DNA of 64,000 nt, from positions 1-64,000 of the forward strand of contig NZ_JACIDF010000007.1 of NCBI RefSeq assembly GCF_014196195.1. The letters run 5' to 3'. The translations under genes and the position numbers were made by a program. The notes under the pieces are model-generated. The model worked only from the letters and a program-made list of their open reading frames with translations, did not search any database and was not told the DNA's origin. This stretch comes from Anoxybacteroides rupiense (lineage in GTDB: Bacteria; Bacillota; Bacilli; Bacillales; Anoxybacillaceae). This document shows, piece by piece, positions 1-11,419 of the stretch (its first letter is position 1; each line of letters begins with the position of its first letter).

Positions 1-77
1 ATTCGGTCCGCTCGACTTGCATGTATTAGGCACGCCGCCAGCGTTCGTCCTGAGCCAGGATCAAACTCTCCAAAAGA
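1..77 (-). rRNA. rrs: 16S rRNA, 5' end only (partial)
   Basis: The reverse complement contains the universal bacterial 16S start (GAGTTTGATCCTGGCTCAG followed by GACGAACGCTGGCGGCG and ATACATGCAAGTCGAGCGGA). About 77 bases of the mature 5' end are present; the rest of the rRNA operon lies beyond the left edge. Transcription runs leftward, away from oriC, as for rrnO next to gyrA in B. subtilis. The mature 5' end is placed by comparison with the B. subtilis 16S start and may be off by a few bases. Confidence 0.97.
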
Positions 78-78
78 A

Positions 79-181
79 AGTTGATTGGCTATTATTTAAA
101 TTTCGGCTGACCATACCGAAATTTTTCGATTCACGCTTCGTTTTGTTCAGTTTTCAAAGAACATTGTTCTAATAAAGCAGC
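79..181 (-). promoter_or_regulatory. rRNA operon leader with boxA-like sequence and processing stem
   Basis: Between the proximal promoter and the 16S 5' end the minus strand reads TGTTCTTTGAAAACTGAAC (around 144-163), the boxA-type antitermination segment typical of Bacillus rRNA leaders. A 9-bp inverted repeat (arms AAATTTCGG at 98-106 and CCGAAATTT at 116-124) can form a stem next to the mature end, plausible for leader processing. Confidence 0.7.
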
Positions 182-187
182 TATTAA

Positions 188-216
188 ATAATAACAAATC
201 AATCAGCTAATGTCAA
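188..216 (-). promoter_or_regulatory. rRNA promoter P2 (sigma-A)
   Basis: On the minus strand a perfect -35 TTGACA (211-216) is followed after 17 bp by TATTAT (188-193). The predicted start near 181 gives a leader of about 100 nt before 16S, matching the tandem-promoter design of Bacillus rRNA operons. Confidence 0.75.
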
Positions 217-258
217 TCTTTTTTTATTTTATTCATCCGTTTTTCACGGACATTTTTT

Positions 259-287
259 ATTATACTTATATACTTTACATTAATCAA
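259..287 (-). promoter_or_regulatory. rRNA promoter P1 (sigma-A)
   Basis: The minus strand reads TTGATT (282-287), 17-bp spacer, then a perfect TATAAT (259-264). It lies 71 bp upstream of P2, a spacing typical of tandem rrn promoters. Confidence 0.65.
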
Positions 288-894
288 GTATTTTTTTCTT
301 TTTTACTTCTTTGTCTATGAGACAGAAAAAGCGAAATGGTCACTTTTCTGTCTACTTCTTTAGAATTAAATCCATACTGGATAAAAGTTTAACTAAAAAA
401 GTGTACCCCTATTTGAGAAAACATGAACAAACGACGTATACACCTCCGCTACCATCAACTGAACATAAAAAATCTGTAAAAGCGAAACCTGGCTTTTTAA
501 CGATTATATCTTTAATTCAGAGGTTTGTGTTGTTTTTCAACGGTCGGCCCGCTGTCACATATTTATATGATACAAACACCCCCGGACTTGATCTCCGACC
601 GCCGAATACATTATCTACCCTTTTTAAAGATTTGTATTGATTATAGCTAGATCCTCTTTGATAAAACTAAAAGTATTTCTACTCCTTTTAAAATCATCCT
701 CTATTTTTTAAATGCTTAACACTTGAAAGAAATACAAGGCGCAAATTATGATTTATCTAAATTAATGCTAATTTTTCGATTCGTAAGTCTCTAATCTGCT
801 GACTAAGCATAGATATCATTTAACGCTTGCTACTCATGATCGCATCATCAAAAAAGGAATGGGAAAAATAGAGATGGTTTGCTTACTAAAATAT
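288..894. other. A+T-rich spacer without a supported gene
   Basis: About 600 bp between the rrn promoters and the end of the HD-GYP gene. A 109-codon frame at 311-640 starts at TTG without a convincing ribosome site and encodes a low-complexity basic peptide; I do not accept it as a gene. A 7-bp inverted repeat (CGGTCGG at 541-547, CCGACCG at 595-601) is the only structure I see. Nothing else is supported. Confidence 0.5.
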
Positions 895-2007
895 TTATTC
901 TCCATCCATCTCAGACGAATAAATGACCTCTTCGATAAAAAGATGACGTTGTTCGCTTAATGAAATAAACTCATTTCCATCAACTGTTTTAACAATAGGC
1001 CGCGTCGGTTCTTCTCTTTGAACAAACACAATTTCCGCCATTTCGCCATTGGATAACTTCACCTTTGTGCCGACCAAAAACATTGTTAAATGATTCAATA
1101 AGATTTGTATGACTTCCATGCTTAGTTTCCCAAAGTTATCTACTTGAATTTGTTCAAGCGCTTTAAACGGTGATTCTTTTTTCCGATAAAGACGCTCAGA
1201 AACCATGGCATGATATACATCCGCTACGGAAACAATCTTACTATATGGATGAATTTGCTTGTCATTGATCCCAAACGGATATCCGCTTCCATCATTTCTT
1301 TCATGATGCTGTAAAACAGCTAATTTTACTCCTTCCTGTAAAACAGGGATTTTCTGAACCATCTTATATCCTAAAATGGTATGTTCCTTTACCTCTTTAT
1401 ACTCTTCAGCCGTAAGAGCGGATTTTTTCATAATAATTTTTTCATTAATTTTAGCCATACCACAATCACAAAGAATCCCTGCTAGAGCAATTTGATAACA
1501 TGCTCCTTTTCCATAATTCAGATGCTTCCCTAAAAACCCTGACAATAACCCGATACAGACCGCATGATGGTATAAATAATCTTCTTTCGTTGTATAACGA
1601 TATAGGGTAAGCAGTTCTGTTCGATTATCGATAAAACGGTCAAGCAAAGGAATAATAATTGAACGAATTTCTCCAACATCAATAGGAGAACCTGACTGCC
1701 AAGATTGAAATGCTTTTTTGTATCGTTGTACTGCTTTTAAATAAAGAGCCATAATATCTTCCGTACTTTCATTATTTTGCTCATCGCTTTCCTTTTTTAC
1801 CTCGATAATTTCTAGAGGCCTAAAGGGTTGGCCATTTGCTAATACCGGCTCTACATAAACATCTTCAATCAAAAATTTTTCCAACACATTTAAAAGCAAC
1901 GGAGTTAATACAGTGTTCTTAGGAATAATTGTTTTCTTTGTTTTTCCAATTACATCGGCTGCTAGAATACATCCTTCTTGTAACTGATTAATTTTGACAC
2001 GAATCAT
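895..2007 (-). CDS. HD-GYP domain protein with a degenerate HD motif
   Basis: A 370-residue protein of the HD-GYP superfamily, which in canonical members hydrolyses cyclic di-GMP using a two- or three-metal centre. The C-terminal half holds the family landmarks: His147-His148, HHExxDGSGYP at 234-244 (the GYP signature) and the downstream Asp263 region. However, the metal-binding HDxGK box is CDCGM (Cys180-Asp181-Cys-Gly-Met184), so the first ligand and the catalytic Lys are replaced. The N-terminal 120 residues resemble the PilZ-free N-domain seen in Bacillaceae homologues. ATG at 2007 is chosen over an upstream TTG because TGGGGGAAT lies 7 nt before it. The gene is separated from gyrA by a terminator, so it probably has its own promoter. 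Whether it is an active phosphodiesterase is uncertain. Confidence 0.85.
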   Translation of the reverse strand: MIRVKINQLQEGCILAADVIGKTKKTIIPKNTVLTPLLLNVLEKFLIEDVYVEPVLANGQPFRPLEIIEVKKESDEQNNESTEDIMALYLKAVQRYKKAFQSWQSGSPIDVGEIRSIIIPLLDRFIDNRTELLTLYRYTTKEDYLYHHAVCIGLLSGFLGKHLNYGKGACYQIALAGILCDCGMAKINEKIIMKKSALTAEEYKEVKEHTILGYKMVQKIPVLQEGVKLAVLQHHERNDGSGYPFGINDKQIHPYSKIVSVADVYHAMVSERLYRKKESPFKALEQIQVDNFGKLSMEVIQILLNHLTMFLVGTKVKLSNGEMAEIVFVQREEPTRPIVKTVDGNEFISLSEQRHLFIEEVIYSSEMDGE

Positions 2008-2048
2008 TTTATTCCCCCAGTCTAACAAGACACAATTCCCCGTGTATT

Positions 2049-2093
2049 ATAAAAAGCTGACTCGAGGATGCGGGCTCTGTTCCTCGAATCAGC
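2049..2093 (-). terminator. gyrA Rho-independent terminator
   Basis: On the minus strand just after the gyrA stop, arms GCTGATTCGAGGA and TCCTCGAGTCAGC form a 13-bp stem with one mismatch (2056-2093), followed by TTTTTAT. Confidence 0.85.
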
Positions 2094-2105
2094 AATGTTA
2101 ATCCA

Positions 2106-4577
2106 TTAGTCTTCCTGTCTATCCTCAGCTTCCTTTTCTTCCTCTTTTGGTACTTTTGCAACTGTGGCAACATATTCGTGTTCATTATCACCTGATAGCC
2201 GGATCAATTTAACTCCTTGCGTATTCCGTCCCATTCTCGAAATATCGCTGACAGCAATCCGGATCAAAACGCCATTGGTGGTGATCAACATAAGATCTTC
2301 TTCGCCTGTTACAGTCTTTACAGCTACAACTGTGCCATTTTTTTCAGAAATATTGCATGTTTTTAACCCTTTTCCGCCACGACTTTGCACTCGATATTCT
2401 GAAGCCCCTGTGCGTTTTCCGTACCCGTTTTTCGTTACTACAAGCACATCATGATCTTCCTCTAGAATCTCCATTCCGACTACTTCATCGCCACCTTCTA
2501 ACGTGATTGCCTTAACCCCCGTTGCATTTCTTCCCATTGTTCGCACCTCTGTTTCAGGGAAGCGGATGAGCATACCATGTTTCGTTCCAACGATCACGTG
2601 TTTAGAACCATCTGTCAATTTTACAGAAATAAGCTCATCTCCTTCACGCAAGCTAACGGCAATCAAGCCATTATTGCGGATATTGGCGAACGAAGATAGC
2701 GGAGAGCGTTTAGCAATTCCTTCTTTTGTTGTAAAGAACAAAAAGGAATTATCGTCAAATTGGTCGATCGTAATAATTGTATTGACCCATTCATCTTTAT
2801 CGATTTCTAATAAATTAATAATTGGTATTCCTTTAGCTGTTCGTCCAAATTCAGGGATTTCGTATCCTTTCGAACGATATACTTTCCCTTTATTTGTAAA
2901 AAATAGAATGGTATGGTGGGTTGACGTGATCAAAAGGTGCTCCACAAAATCGTCTTCGCTTGTGTTCATTCCCTGAATTCCTCGGCCGCCACGCTTTTGA
3001 CTTTTGTAGGTAGATAAAGGAAGGCGTTTAATATAGCCTTTATGCGTGAGCGTCACGACAATATTTTCACAAGGAATCAGATCCTCATCATCAAATTCTT
3101 CAATGCCTCCGCTTACAATCTCGGTTCTCCGTTTATCATTAAATCGCTCTTTTATTTCTGTGAGCTCATCACGAATAATTTGCAACACTTTTTCTTCATC
3201 CGCTAAAATCTCTTTAAGTTGGGCAATCAACTGAACCAACTCTTGGTATTCTTGTTCAATCTTTTCTCTCTCTAACCCTGTTAATCGTTGCAGGCGCATA
3301 TCTAAAATGGCTTGTGCTTGTCTTTCGGTAAGTGAAAATTTTTGCATCAAACCTTGTTTAGCGATTTCTGTCGTTTGTGAGTGCCGAATTAAATGGATCA
3401 CTTCATCCAAATGATCCAAAGCGATGCGCAGCCCTTCAAGAATATGAGCTCTCGCTTCCGCCTTTTTCAGCTCATAAGCTGTCCGGCGGCGAATGACGAT
3501 CCTTTGATGATCTAAATAATGCATCAGACACTCTTTTAGGTTTAAAACTTTTGGCTCTCCATTCACGAGCGCAAGCATATTGATTCCAAAGCTTGTTTGC
3601 AGTGCTGTTTGTTTATACAAGTTGTTTAAAATCACCTTGGCATTAGCGTCTTTTCGAACCTCTATTACGATTCGCATGCCGCTGCGATCCGATTCATCAC
3701 GCAAATCGGTGATTCCATCGATTTTTTTCTCGCGTACAAGTTCAGCAATCCGCTCGATCAGCTTGGCTTTATTCACCTGATAAGGAAGCTCCTGAACAAT
3801 GATCGTTTCTTTCCCATTTGCTTTTTGCTCAATTTCCACTTTCGCTCTTAAGGTAATTGAGCCTCTTCCTGTTTCATATGCTTTCCTGATTCCGCTGCGC
3901 CCAATAATTTGTCCTGCAGTAGGAAAATCAGGTCCCGGTATAAATTCCATTAATTCAGCAACGGTCATTTCCGGATCTTGACTTAAGGCTAAAAGCGCAT
4001 CAATTACTTCTCCCAGCTGGTGGGGAGGAATATTTGTCGCCATTCCGACTGCAATTCCTGAAGATCCATTGACTAGCAAATTAGGAAATCTCGATGGTAA
4101 CACCGCCGGTTCCTTTTCCGATCCATCATAGTTATCTTGGTAATCAATGGTGTCCTTATTGATATCCCGCAACAGCTCCATCGATATCTTAGACATTCTT
4201 GCTTCTGTATAACGCATGGCTGCGGCTGCATCGCCGTCAATAGAACCGAAGTTACCATGTCCATCCACCAGCATATAGCGATAGTTAAAATCCTGAGCCA
4301 TCCGCACCATCGTGTCGTAAACAGCTGCGTCACCGTGCGGATGATATTTCCCGATCACTTCACCAACAATCCGTGCTGATTTTTTATAAGGTTTGTCCGC
4401 TGTCATCCCTAAATCATGCATCGCATATAAAATACGACGATGGACTGGCTTTAATCCATCCCGAACATCTGGCAAAGCCCTTGAAACAATAACACTCATA
4501 GCATAATCAAGAAATGACGATCTCATTTCTTGGCTGATATTCACTTCGCGAATTCGAGGATTACGATTTTCTGACAT
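2106..4577 (-). CDS. gyrA: DNA gyrase subunit A
   Basis: Cuts and religates DNA in the A2B2 gyrase that introduces negative supercoils with ATP. The 823-residue protein has the winged-helix breakage-reunion domain with catalytic Tyr123 in AAMRYTEA, and the C-terminal beta-pinwheel with the GyrA box QKRGGRG needed for DNA wrapping. It ends in an acidic tail. In the quinolone-resistance-determining region the sequence is HGDAAVYDT, so residue 84 (Ser83 of E. coli) is Ala while Asp88 (E. coli Asp87) is kept. ATG at 4577 follows AAGGGAGG. It lies 240 bp downstream of gyrB on the same strand, as in other Bacillaceae, and ends at a strong terminator. Confidence 0.98.
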   Translation of the reverse strand: MSENRNPRIREVNISQEMRSSFLDYAMSVIVSRALPDVRDGLKPVHRRILYAMHDLGMTADKPYKKSARIVGEVIGKYHPHGDAAVYDTMVRMAQDFNYRYMLVDGHGNFGSIDGDAAAAMRYTEARMSKISMELLRDINKDTIDYQDNYDGSEKEPAVLPSRFPNLLVNGSSGIAVGMATNIPPHQLGEVIDALLALSQDPEMTVAELMEFIPGPDFPTAGQIIGRSGIRKAYETGRGSITLRAKVEIEQKANGKETIIVQELPYQVNKAKLIERIAELVREKKIDGITDLRDESDRSGMRIVIEVRKDANAKVILNNLYKQTALQTSFGINMLALVNGEPKVLNLKECLMHYLDHQRIVIRRRTAYELKKAEARAHILEGLRIALDHLDEVIHLIRHSQTTEIAKQGLMQKFSLTERQAQAILDMRLQRLTGLEREKIEQEYQELVQLIAQLKEILADEEKVLQIIRDELTEIKERFNDKRRTEIVSGGIEEFDDEDLIPCENIVVTLTHKGYIKRLPLSTYKSQKRGGRGIQGMNTSEDDFVEHLLITSTHHTILFFTNKGKVYRSKGYEIPEFGRTAKGIPIINLLEIDKDEWVNTIITIDQFDDNSFLFFTTKEGIAKRSPLSSFANIRNNGLIAVSLREGDELISVKLTDGSKHVIVGTKHGMLIRFPETEVRTMGRNATGVKAITLEGGDEVVGMEILEEDHDVLVVTKNGYGKRTGASEYRVQSRGGKGLKTCNISEKNGTVVAVKTVTGEEDLMLITTNGVLIRIAVSDISRMGRNTQGVKLIRLSGDNEHEYVATVAKVPKEEEKEAEDRQED

Positions 4578-4694
4578 GTTTACGTACCTCCCTTATAAAC
4601 TCATTTTCCAGATGGGGAGGGTGGCATTTGAACACTCTCCAATACATAATGAAGGATTAACCTATACGAAGCCAACACTTTTCTTTTCATCCAC

Positions 4695-4717
4695 GTCGGC
4701 AAGGTGTTCTTGCCGAC
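4695..4717. repeat. Perfect inverted repeat in the gyrB-gyrA spacer
   Basis: Arms GTCGGCAAG (4695-4703) and CTTGCCGAC (4709-4717) flank a 5-nt loop. No U-run follows on either strand, so it does not look like a simple terminator. It sits in the 5' leader of gyrA mRNA, where it could act as an RNA stability or attenuation stem; that role is inference. Confidence 0.5.
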
Positions 4718-4817
4718 ATTGGATAGATCTGGGCATTGCTTCTTTATGCATATCAATGACAAAAACCATCAAAACCGATGTTCCGTAGATATAGAAATCG
4801 ATTCTCAAACATCCATC

Positions 4818-6749
<1,932 letters not shown>

Positions 6750-6772
6750 CTACGCTTTCCTTTGAAAAACGA

Positions 6773-7903
6773 TCAAACATCCCCGGTGTCCGGGGAACAA
6801 ATATGACCGGAACTCACTTGATAGATCGCTGCTTCCTTTATGACATCATGTTTAATTCCGTCAATACTTGTTGTAGTAACAAAGGTTTGAACTTTCTGGC
6901 GGATGGTGTTAAGCAGATGTGTTTGCCGAAAATCGTCCAGTTCCGAAAGTACATCGTCTAATAAAAGAATGGGATAATCGCCTGTTTCAGAAAAGATCAG
7001 TTCAATTTCGGCTAATTTGATCGATAAAGCTGTTGTTCTTTGCTGTCCCTGTGAACCAAATGTCTGTACATCTCTTCCATTGACATCAAATGACAAATCG
7101 TCACGGTGAGGACCAGCAAGTGTCGTACCTCGCTGAATTTCCTTCTCCTTTATTTTAACAAATTTTTCAGTATATGCTTCTATTATTCTCGACAATTCCA
7201 GCTCTTCTGATACCTGAACAGAAGGATGATATTGGATTTGCAGCTTTTCCAATCCTCGGCTGATTTCGTGATGAATGGGCTCAGCCCATTTTTGCAGCAG
7301 CTGGGAAAATTCATATCTCTTTAATGTAATTTTCGCGGCAATCTCTATCAGCTGTTCTGTTAATACATCTAAAACAGCTTCATCATGATGCTGCTTCGTT
7401 TGCAACAGCTTCAAATAATGATTCCGCTGCTGCAATATCTTTTGGTAGCGGCTTAAATCATGCATATAAACAGGGGAAATCTGCCCCATTTCCATATCAA
7501 TAAAACGTCGTCTTACTTGCGGCCCGCCCTTGACTAAATGCAAATCTTCAGGAGCAAATAAAACCACATTAATGTGTCCGATATATTGACTTAATTTTTT
7601 TTGTTCAATATGACTTATTTTTGCTTTTTTCCCTTTTTTTGAAATCACAAGCTGCAAAGTTGACGGCCCATTTTTTTTAACGGCCTTCCCTTCTATTTTA
7701 GCATATTCCTCATCCCAACGAATCAATTCTTTATCATTTGATGTCCGATGAGATTTAGCCATCGCTAAAACATAAATAGCTTCCATCAAATTCGTCTTTC
7801 CTTGCGCGTTTTCTCCCAAAATCACGTTGACTTTATTCGTAAACGACAGCTCCTGGCTGATATAATTCCGGTAATTTTTTAACGATAGATGTGTTAAAAA
7901 CAA
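6773..7903 (-). CDS. recF: DNA replication and repair protein RecF
   Basis: SMC-like ATPase that loads RecA at single-strand gaps with RecO and RecR. The 376-residue protein carries Walker A GENAQGKT (30-37), an ABC-type signature region around [13 protein letters not shown] and Walker [12 protein letters not shown]. The start is TTG at 7903, with AGGTG 8 nt upstream; no ATG fits the conserved N-terminus, which aligns with B. subtilis RecF from the first residues. The stop codon sits beside a short GC-only inverted repeat (CCCCGG, 3 nt, CCGGGG, around 6780-6795). Part of the dnaA-dnaN-yaaA-recF-gyrB block. Confidence 0.97.
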   Translation of the reverse strand: MFLTHLSLKNYRNYISQELSFTNKVNVILGENAQGKTNLMEAIYVLAMAKSHRTSNDKELIRWDEEYAKIEGKAVKKNGPSTLQLVISKKGKKAKISHIEQKKLSQYIGHINVVLFAPEDLHLVKGGPQVRRRFIDMEMGQISPVYMHDLSRYQKILQQRNHYLKLLQTKQHHDEAVLDVLTEQLIEIAAKITLKRYEFSQLLQKWAEPIHHEISRGLEKLQIQYHPSVQVSEELELSRIIEAYTEKFVKIKEKEIQRGTTLAGPHRDDLSFDVNGRDVQTFGSQGQQRTTALSIKLAEIELIFSETGDYPILLLDDVLSELDDFRQTHLLNTIRQKVQTFVTTTSIDGIKHDVIKEAAIYQVSSGHICSPDTGDV

Positions 7904-7914
7904 AGATTCTTCAC

Positions 7915-8136
7915 CTACTCCAAACCTTTTACCATAAAAGTTCCGAAATCGCGAATATCGACAACATCCCCATGCTTCAGTTTTCGTCCGCGACGATTTT
8001 CTCTATCGCCGTTGACATATACTTCTTTTGTTTGTAAAAACCATTTTGCCATACCGCCTGTATCAATCGCTTGCACAAGCTTTAAAAATTGGCCAAGAGT
8101 AATCGTTTCCGTTGTGATCTCTATCGTTTGTTTCAT
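7915..8136 (-). CDS. yaaA: S4-domain RNA-binding protein YaaA (RlbA type)
   Basis: A 73-residue S4 RNA-binding protein, 11 bp upstream of recF on the same strand. The S4 fold is shown by [36 protein letters not shown] and the closing [12 protein letters not shown]. In B. subtilis the homologue at this locus has been linked to ribosome assembly. Two ATG codons lie in tandem at 8139 and 8136 after GGTGA; 8136 has the better spacing. The position between dnaN and recF is conserved across Bacillaceae. Confidence 0.9.
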   Translation of the reverse strand: MKQTIEITTETITLGQFLKLVQAIDTGGMAKWFLQTKEVYVNGDRENRRGRKLKHGDVVDIRDFGTFMVKGLE

Positions 8137-8200
8137 CATTTTCACCGCTCTTCAAAAAAATGTCCATCACTTCATTTTACTAAAAAATTGATCAATAGCA

Positions 8201-8243
8201 AATAAAGCTGCTAGAGAGTCGGAGTAGTTCTAGCAGCTTTATT
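8201..8243 (-). terminator. dnaN terminator
   Basis: A perfect 15-bp stem (AATAAAGCTGCTAGA at 8201-8215, TCTAGCAGCTTTATT at 8229-8243) directly follows the dnaN stop. The T-rich outer arm stands in for a separate U-run. It would separate dnaA-dnaN from yaaA-recF-gyrB. Confidence 0.7.
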
Positions 8244-8248
8244 ATACA

Positions 8249-9385
8249 TTAGTACGTTCTGACTGGTAAGATCAGCTGGAGCATGGAATCGCTGTGTAGT
8301 GGACGAAGAACAAATGGACGCATGGCTCCGGTAAAGCTGATCTTGATTTCAGCTCCCTCCAGTGCTTTAAGAGCATCCATCATGTATTTAGCACTGAAAG
8401 AAATTTTTAGCTCTTCCCCTTCGACAGATTCGCTCTGGATCTCCTCAGTAACTTTCCCGATTTCTGGGGATATCGATGAAATTTCTACAATGCCATCCTG
8501 TAATGTTGTCAATTTAACCACATTGTTTCTTCCTTCTCTAGCAAGCAAAGAAGCGCGGTCAATCGCTTGGAAAAACTCCTTCGCATTCACAATTACGTCT
8601 GTTTGGCTATCTGCCGGAATTAAGCGGGACGTATCAGGATAGTTTCCATCAAGCAATCGCGAGAAAAATAAAAGGTGTTTCGTTTTAAATAAAACCTGAT
8701 TTTCTGTAATGACAATTTCTACATTTTCATTACTGTCATCAAGAATTTTACTTAATTCGTTTAAGCTCTTCCCAGGGATAACCACGTTATAGCCTAGACT
8801 TGCATCCATTTCGATTTTTGCTTTCCGTAAAGCAAGGCGATGACTATCTGTTGCAATACAGATCAGTTCTCCATTCTCTACCTTCCAGTTTACACCTGTT
8901 AAGATCGGTCGTGTTTCTGAAGTAGAAACCGCAAAAACCGTTTGACGAATCATGGTTTTTAGTAAATCCGTTGGAAGTTTGAACACATTCTCTTCTTTAA
9001 TTTGTGGAAGTCTTGGATACTCTTCTGCATCTAAGCCGTTTAAGCTAAACTCCGCTTTTCCTGAACGGATGATTGTAACAAATTGATTTTGAACTTCTAT
9101 TTCGACGTTGTCTTCTGGAAGTTTTTTAACGATTTCGGCAAAAAAACGAGCCGGTAATACAATACTGCCTGGTTGCAGGACTTCTGCAATAATTGTTCCT
9201 TCTTCTTCAGCTGGAATAGATGATTCAATGGATATATCTGAATCGCTTCCAGTCAGTGTGACTTCTTGAACAGTTGCTACCATTTTAATACCAGAAAGAA
9301 TCGGGATCGTTGTGCGTGAAGAAACAGCTTTCATGACATCTTGAACGCTACGAACTAAGTGATCTTTTTGAATGGTAAGTCGCAC
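8249..9385 (-). CDS. dnaN: DNA polymerase III beta subunit (sliding clamp)
   Basis: Ring-shaped clamp that tethers the replicative polymerases. The 378-residue product equals the B. subtilis length and shows the three clamp domains, the conserved AVSTSETRPILTGV and LDGNYPDT segments and the C-terminal LILPVRTY. GTG at 9385 is chosen because AGGAGG lies 9 nt upstream and the product then starts MRLTIQKDHLV, aligning with MKFTIQKDRLV of B. subtilis; an in-frame GTG at 9394 lies directly against the ribosome site. It is separated from dnaA by the unwinding region of oriC. Confidence 0.97.
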   Translation of the reverse strand: MRLTIQKDHLVRSVQDVMKAVSSRTTIPILSGIKMVATVQEVTLTGSDSDISIESSIPAEEEGTIIAEVLQPGSIVLPARFFAEIVKKLPEDNVEIEVQNQFVTIIRSGKAEFSLNGLDAEEYPRLPQIKEENVFKLPTDLLKTMIRQTVFAVSTSETRPILTGVNWKVENGELICIATDSHRLALRKAKIEMDASLGYNVVIPGKSLNELSKILDDSNENVEIVITENQVLFKTKHLLFFSRLLDGNYPDTSRLIPADSQTDVIVNAKEFFQAIDRASLLAREGRNNVVKLTTLQDGIVEISSISPEIGKVTEEIQSESVEGEELKISFSAKYMMDALKALEGAEIKISFTGAMRPFVLRPLHSDSMLQLILPVRTY

Positions 9386-9420
9386 GAATCGCACCCTCCT
9401 AAACTAGAATAAAAGTAAAT

Positions 9421-9557
9421 TTATTTTATATAAAAAATAAGTAATAGTAGTAATAGTAGCTGTTAACATGTGGATAAGCCGAAAAATCGCAAAGGAAACA
9501 CAGTCATCCACATGTGGATAGACTGTGCACAACTTTTTATATTATTCACACTATCTA
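9421..9557. other. oriC, dnaA-dnaN part: unwinding element, DnaA-trios and DnaA boxes
   Basis: An A+T-only stretch (9421-9441) is followed by TAATAGTAGTAATAGTAG (9442-9459), six consecutive TAA/TAG triplets matching the DnaA-trio motif on which DnaA filaments open the duplex. Then come TGTTAACA and a run of DnaA boxes: perfect TGTGGATAA at 9469-9477, and one-mismatch boxes TCATCCACA 9504-9512, TGTGGATAG 9513-9521 and TTATTCACA 9542-9550. The order of A+T-rich segment, trios and boxes is that of the Firmicutes basal unwinding system. Confidence 0.88.
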
Positions 9558-10907
9558 TCAATGTTTCAATTTTTCTTGAATTTCTTTTATTTGTTTCTGC
9601 AGCTGCACATCCGTTTGCAGCAAAGTTGAAATCTTCTCATGAGCATGGATCACAGTTGTATGGTCGCGTCCTCCAAATTCTTCACCGATTTTTGGCAAAG
9701 AACAGTCCGTCAGCTCCCGAGATAGGTACATAGCGATTTGCCTCGGAAAAGCAACCGATTTTGTTCGTTTTTTCGCCTTGAAATCTTCCAGCTTGAGATT
9801 GAAATGCTGCCCGACTACGCGTTGAATATCTTGAATGGTGATGACCTTCGGTTTGGAGCTTGGGATGATATCCTTTAGTGCTTCTGCAGCAAGATCCGCG
9901 TTAATTTCTTTATTAATAAGCGATGAATATGCCACAACTCGGATGAGAGCTCCCTCAAGTTCACGAATGTTGGAATCAATTTGATTAGCGATGTAAAGCA
10001 TAACCTCATTCGGAATATCGAAGCCTTCTGCCTTTGCTTTTTTGCGAAGAATAGCAATTCTCGTTTCTAAATCTGGAGGAGTTATATCGGTTATAAGTCC
10101 CCATTCAAATCGTGAACGCAGGCGGTCTTCAAGAGTTGGGATTTCCTTTGGCGGCCGATCGCTAGAAATGACGATTTGTTTACTTTCTTCATGAAGCGTG
10201 TTGAATGTATGGAAAAATTCTTCTTGTGTTTGTTCTTTTCCAGCTAAAAACTGAATATCATCAATTAATAGGACATCAACATTTCGATATTTGTTGCGAA
10301 AGTCATCGGCTTTATTGTCACGAATTGCATTAATAAATTCATTAGTAAATTTTTCAGAAGATAAATAAACGACTTTGGCTGATGGATTATGTTCAATCAC
10401 ATAATGGCCGATCGCATGCATGAGATGGGTTTTTCCCAAGCCGACTCCTCCATATATGAAAAGAGGGTTATATGCTTTTGCTGGCGCTTCTGCTACTGCT
10501 AAGGAAGCGGCATGGGCAAAACGATTTCCGGATCCGATGACGAACGTATCAAATGTATATTTTGGATTTAGCATGTTTTGCGGAAAATCTACCTGCTCAT
10601 CATCCAATTTACGTTGCTTTTTCGTCACCTGTTTAAGATCGATATCTTCCTCGTTCGAGTTGTGAGGAATGATAAATTTAATAGTTAGCTCTTCTCCAGT
10701 GATATCATAAATGGTTTCGCCGATTAAATGAGCATAGCGGGAATCCAGCCAATCTCTTGCAAATTCATTTGGGGCTACAATGACGAGTGTATCACCTTTT
10801 AGGGAGTGAGCTTTCGTTGATTTCAGCCAGGTTTCAAAGCTGGGTTTACTGATTTTTTTTTCGATCTCCGCAAGCGCCTTATTCCATAAATCATCAATAT
10901 TTTCCAC
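9558..10907 (-). CDS. dnaA: Chromosomal replication initiator DnaA
   Basis: AAA+ protein that binds DnaA boxes, melts oriC and loads the helicase. The 449-residue protein has domain I ([19 protein letters not shown]), a short linker, the AAA+ domain with Walker A GGVGLGKT (153-160) and Walker [10 protein letters not shown], and domain IV with the DnaA-box-binding helix [15 protein letters not shown]. The start is GTG at 10907, 8 nt after AAGGAGG, giving an N-terminus that aligns with B. subtilis MENILDLWNQAL. oriC sequences flank it on both sides. Confidence 0.98.
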   Translation of the reverse strand: MENIDDLWNKALAEIEKKISKPSFETWLKSTKAHSLKGDTLVIVAPNEFARDWLDSRYAHLIGETIYDITGEELTIKFIIPHNSNEEDIDLKQVTKKQRKLDDEQVDFPQNMLNPKYTFDTFVIGSGNRFAHAASLAVAEAPAKAYNPLFIYGGVGLGKTHLMHAIGHYVIEHNPSAKVVYLSSEKFTNEFINAIRDNKADDFRNKYRNVDVLLIDDIQFLAGKEQTQEEFFHTFNTLHEESKQIVISSDRPPKEIPTLEDRLRSRFEWGLITDITPPDLETRIAILRKKAKAEGFDIPNEVMLYIANQIDSNIRELEGALIRVVAYSSLINKEINADLAAEALKDIIPSSKPKVITIQDIQRVVGQHFNLKLEDFKAKKRTKSVAFPRQIAMYLSRELTDCSLPKIGEEFGGRDHTTVIHAHEKISTLLQTDVQLQKQIKEIQEKLKH

Positions 10908-11340
10908 CCGTTGGCCCTCCTTTTTACACAAAGGGTTGTTCAATCTTTGTACAACTTTTTTAGCGATGCATATAAATTTATAAAAATACGCTGTGGAAAA
11001 ATAATATAATTAGGAAGGAAAACGACATTTCGACAGAATCCACTTAGTGTGGATAGCTTTTTCTACAACCGTGAATAAATTGTCCACACATTATCCACAT
11101 TTTGTGGATAAAAAAATTATACACAAGAATAATCCAGAGTGAAAACAAGAATATGATATCAAATAAACTAGCGTGTTGCAATGATTTTTGATAAATATCC
11201 ACAACGCCCATACACTGTGGAAAATTATTATCCACATGGTAAGAAGTTGTGAAAAAAATGTCGATAAATGTTGTGAATAAATGAAAAGCAAGAGAAAATA
11301 TATCCACAGGATAAAAAGTGACTGAAAGATCCACCTGGAA
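10908..11340. other. oriC, rpmH-dnaA part: DnaA-box array
   Basis: Gene-free, A+T-rich region between dnaA and the rpmH promoter. Perfect DnaA boxes lie at 11091-11099 (TTATCCACA), 11103-11111 (TGTGGATAA) and 11228-11236 (TTATCCACA). Boxes with one mismatch are at 11048-11056, 11080-11088, 11195-11203, 11272-11280 and 11300-11308; TGTGGAAAA occurs at 10992-11000 and 11216-11224. Both orientations are present. This corresponds to the upstream (incAB) half of the bipartite B. subtilis origin and overlaps the presumed dnaA promoter, giving autoregulation. Two frames on the minus strand here are not genes. Confidence 0.9.
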
Positions 11341-11343
11341 CGG

Positions 11344-11373
11344 TTGACATTTCACTAAATTGTTCAATATAAT
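11344..11373 (+). promoter_or_regulatory. rpmH promoter (sigma-A)
   Basis: Perfect TTGACA (11344-11349), 18-bp spacer, perfect TATAAT (11368-11373), about 46 bp upstream of the rpmH start. Confidence 0.85.
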
Positions 11374-11419
11374 TAGAAAGACTGCCTGTAACAGTTATTC
11401 CTCAGGGAGGTGTCATATA

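Noticed and set aside
541-601. CGGTCGG/CCGACCG inverted repeat as a terminator or operator
   Set aside because: Arms are 47 bp apart, there is no U-run and no adjacent gene that would need it.
311-640. 109-codon plus-strand frame upstream of the rRNA operon
   Set aside because: TTG start without a ribosome site, low-complexity basic product, overlaps the rrn upstream region; no recognisable domain.
9470-11400. Frames on either strand through oriC and its flanks
   Set aside because: They consist of translated DnaA boxes and A+T-rich sequence; products are Phe/Ser/Tyr-rich with no domain.
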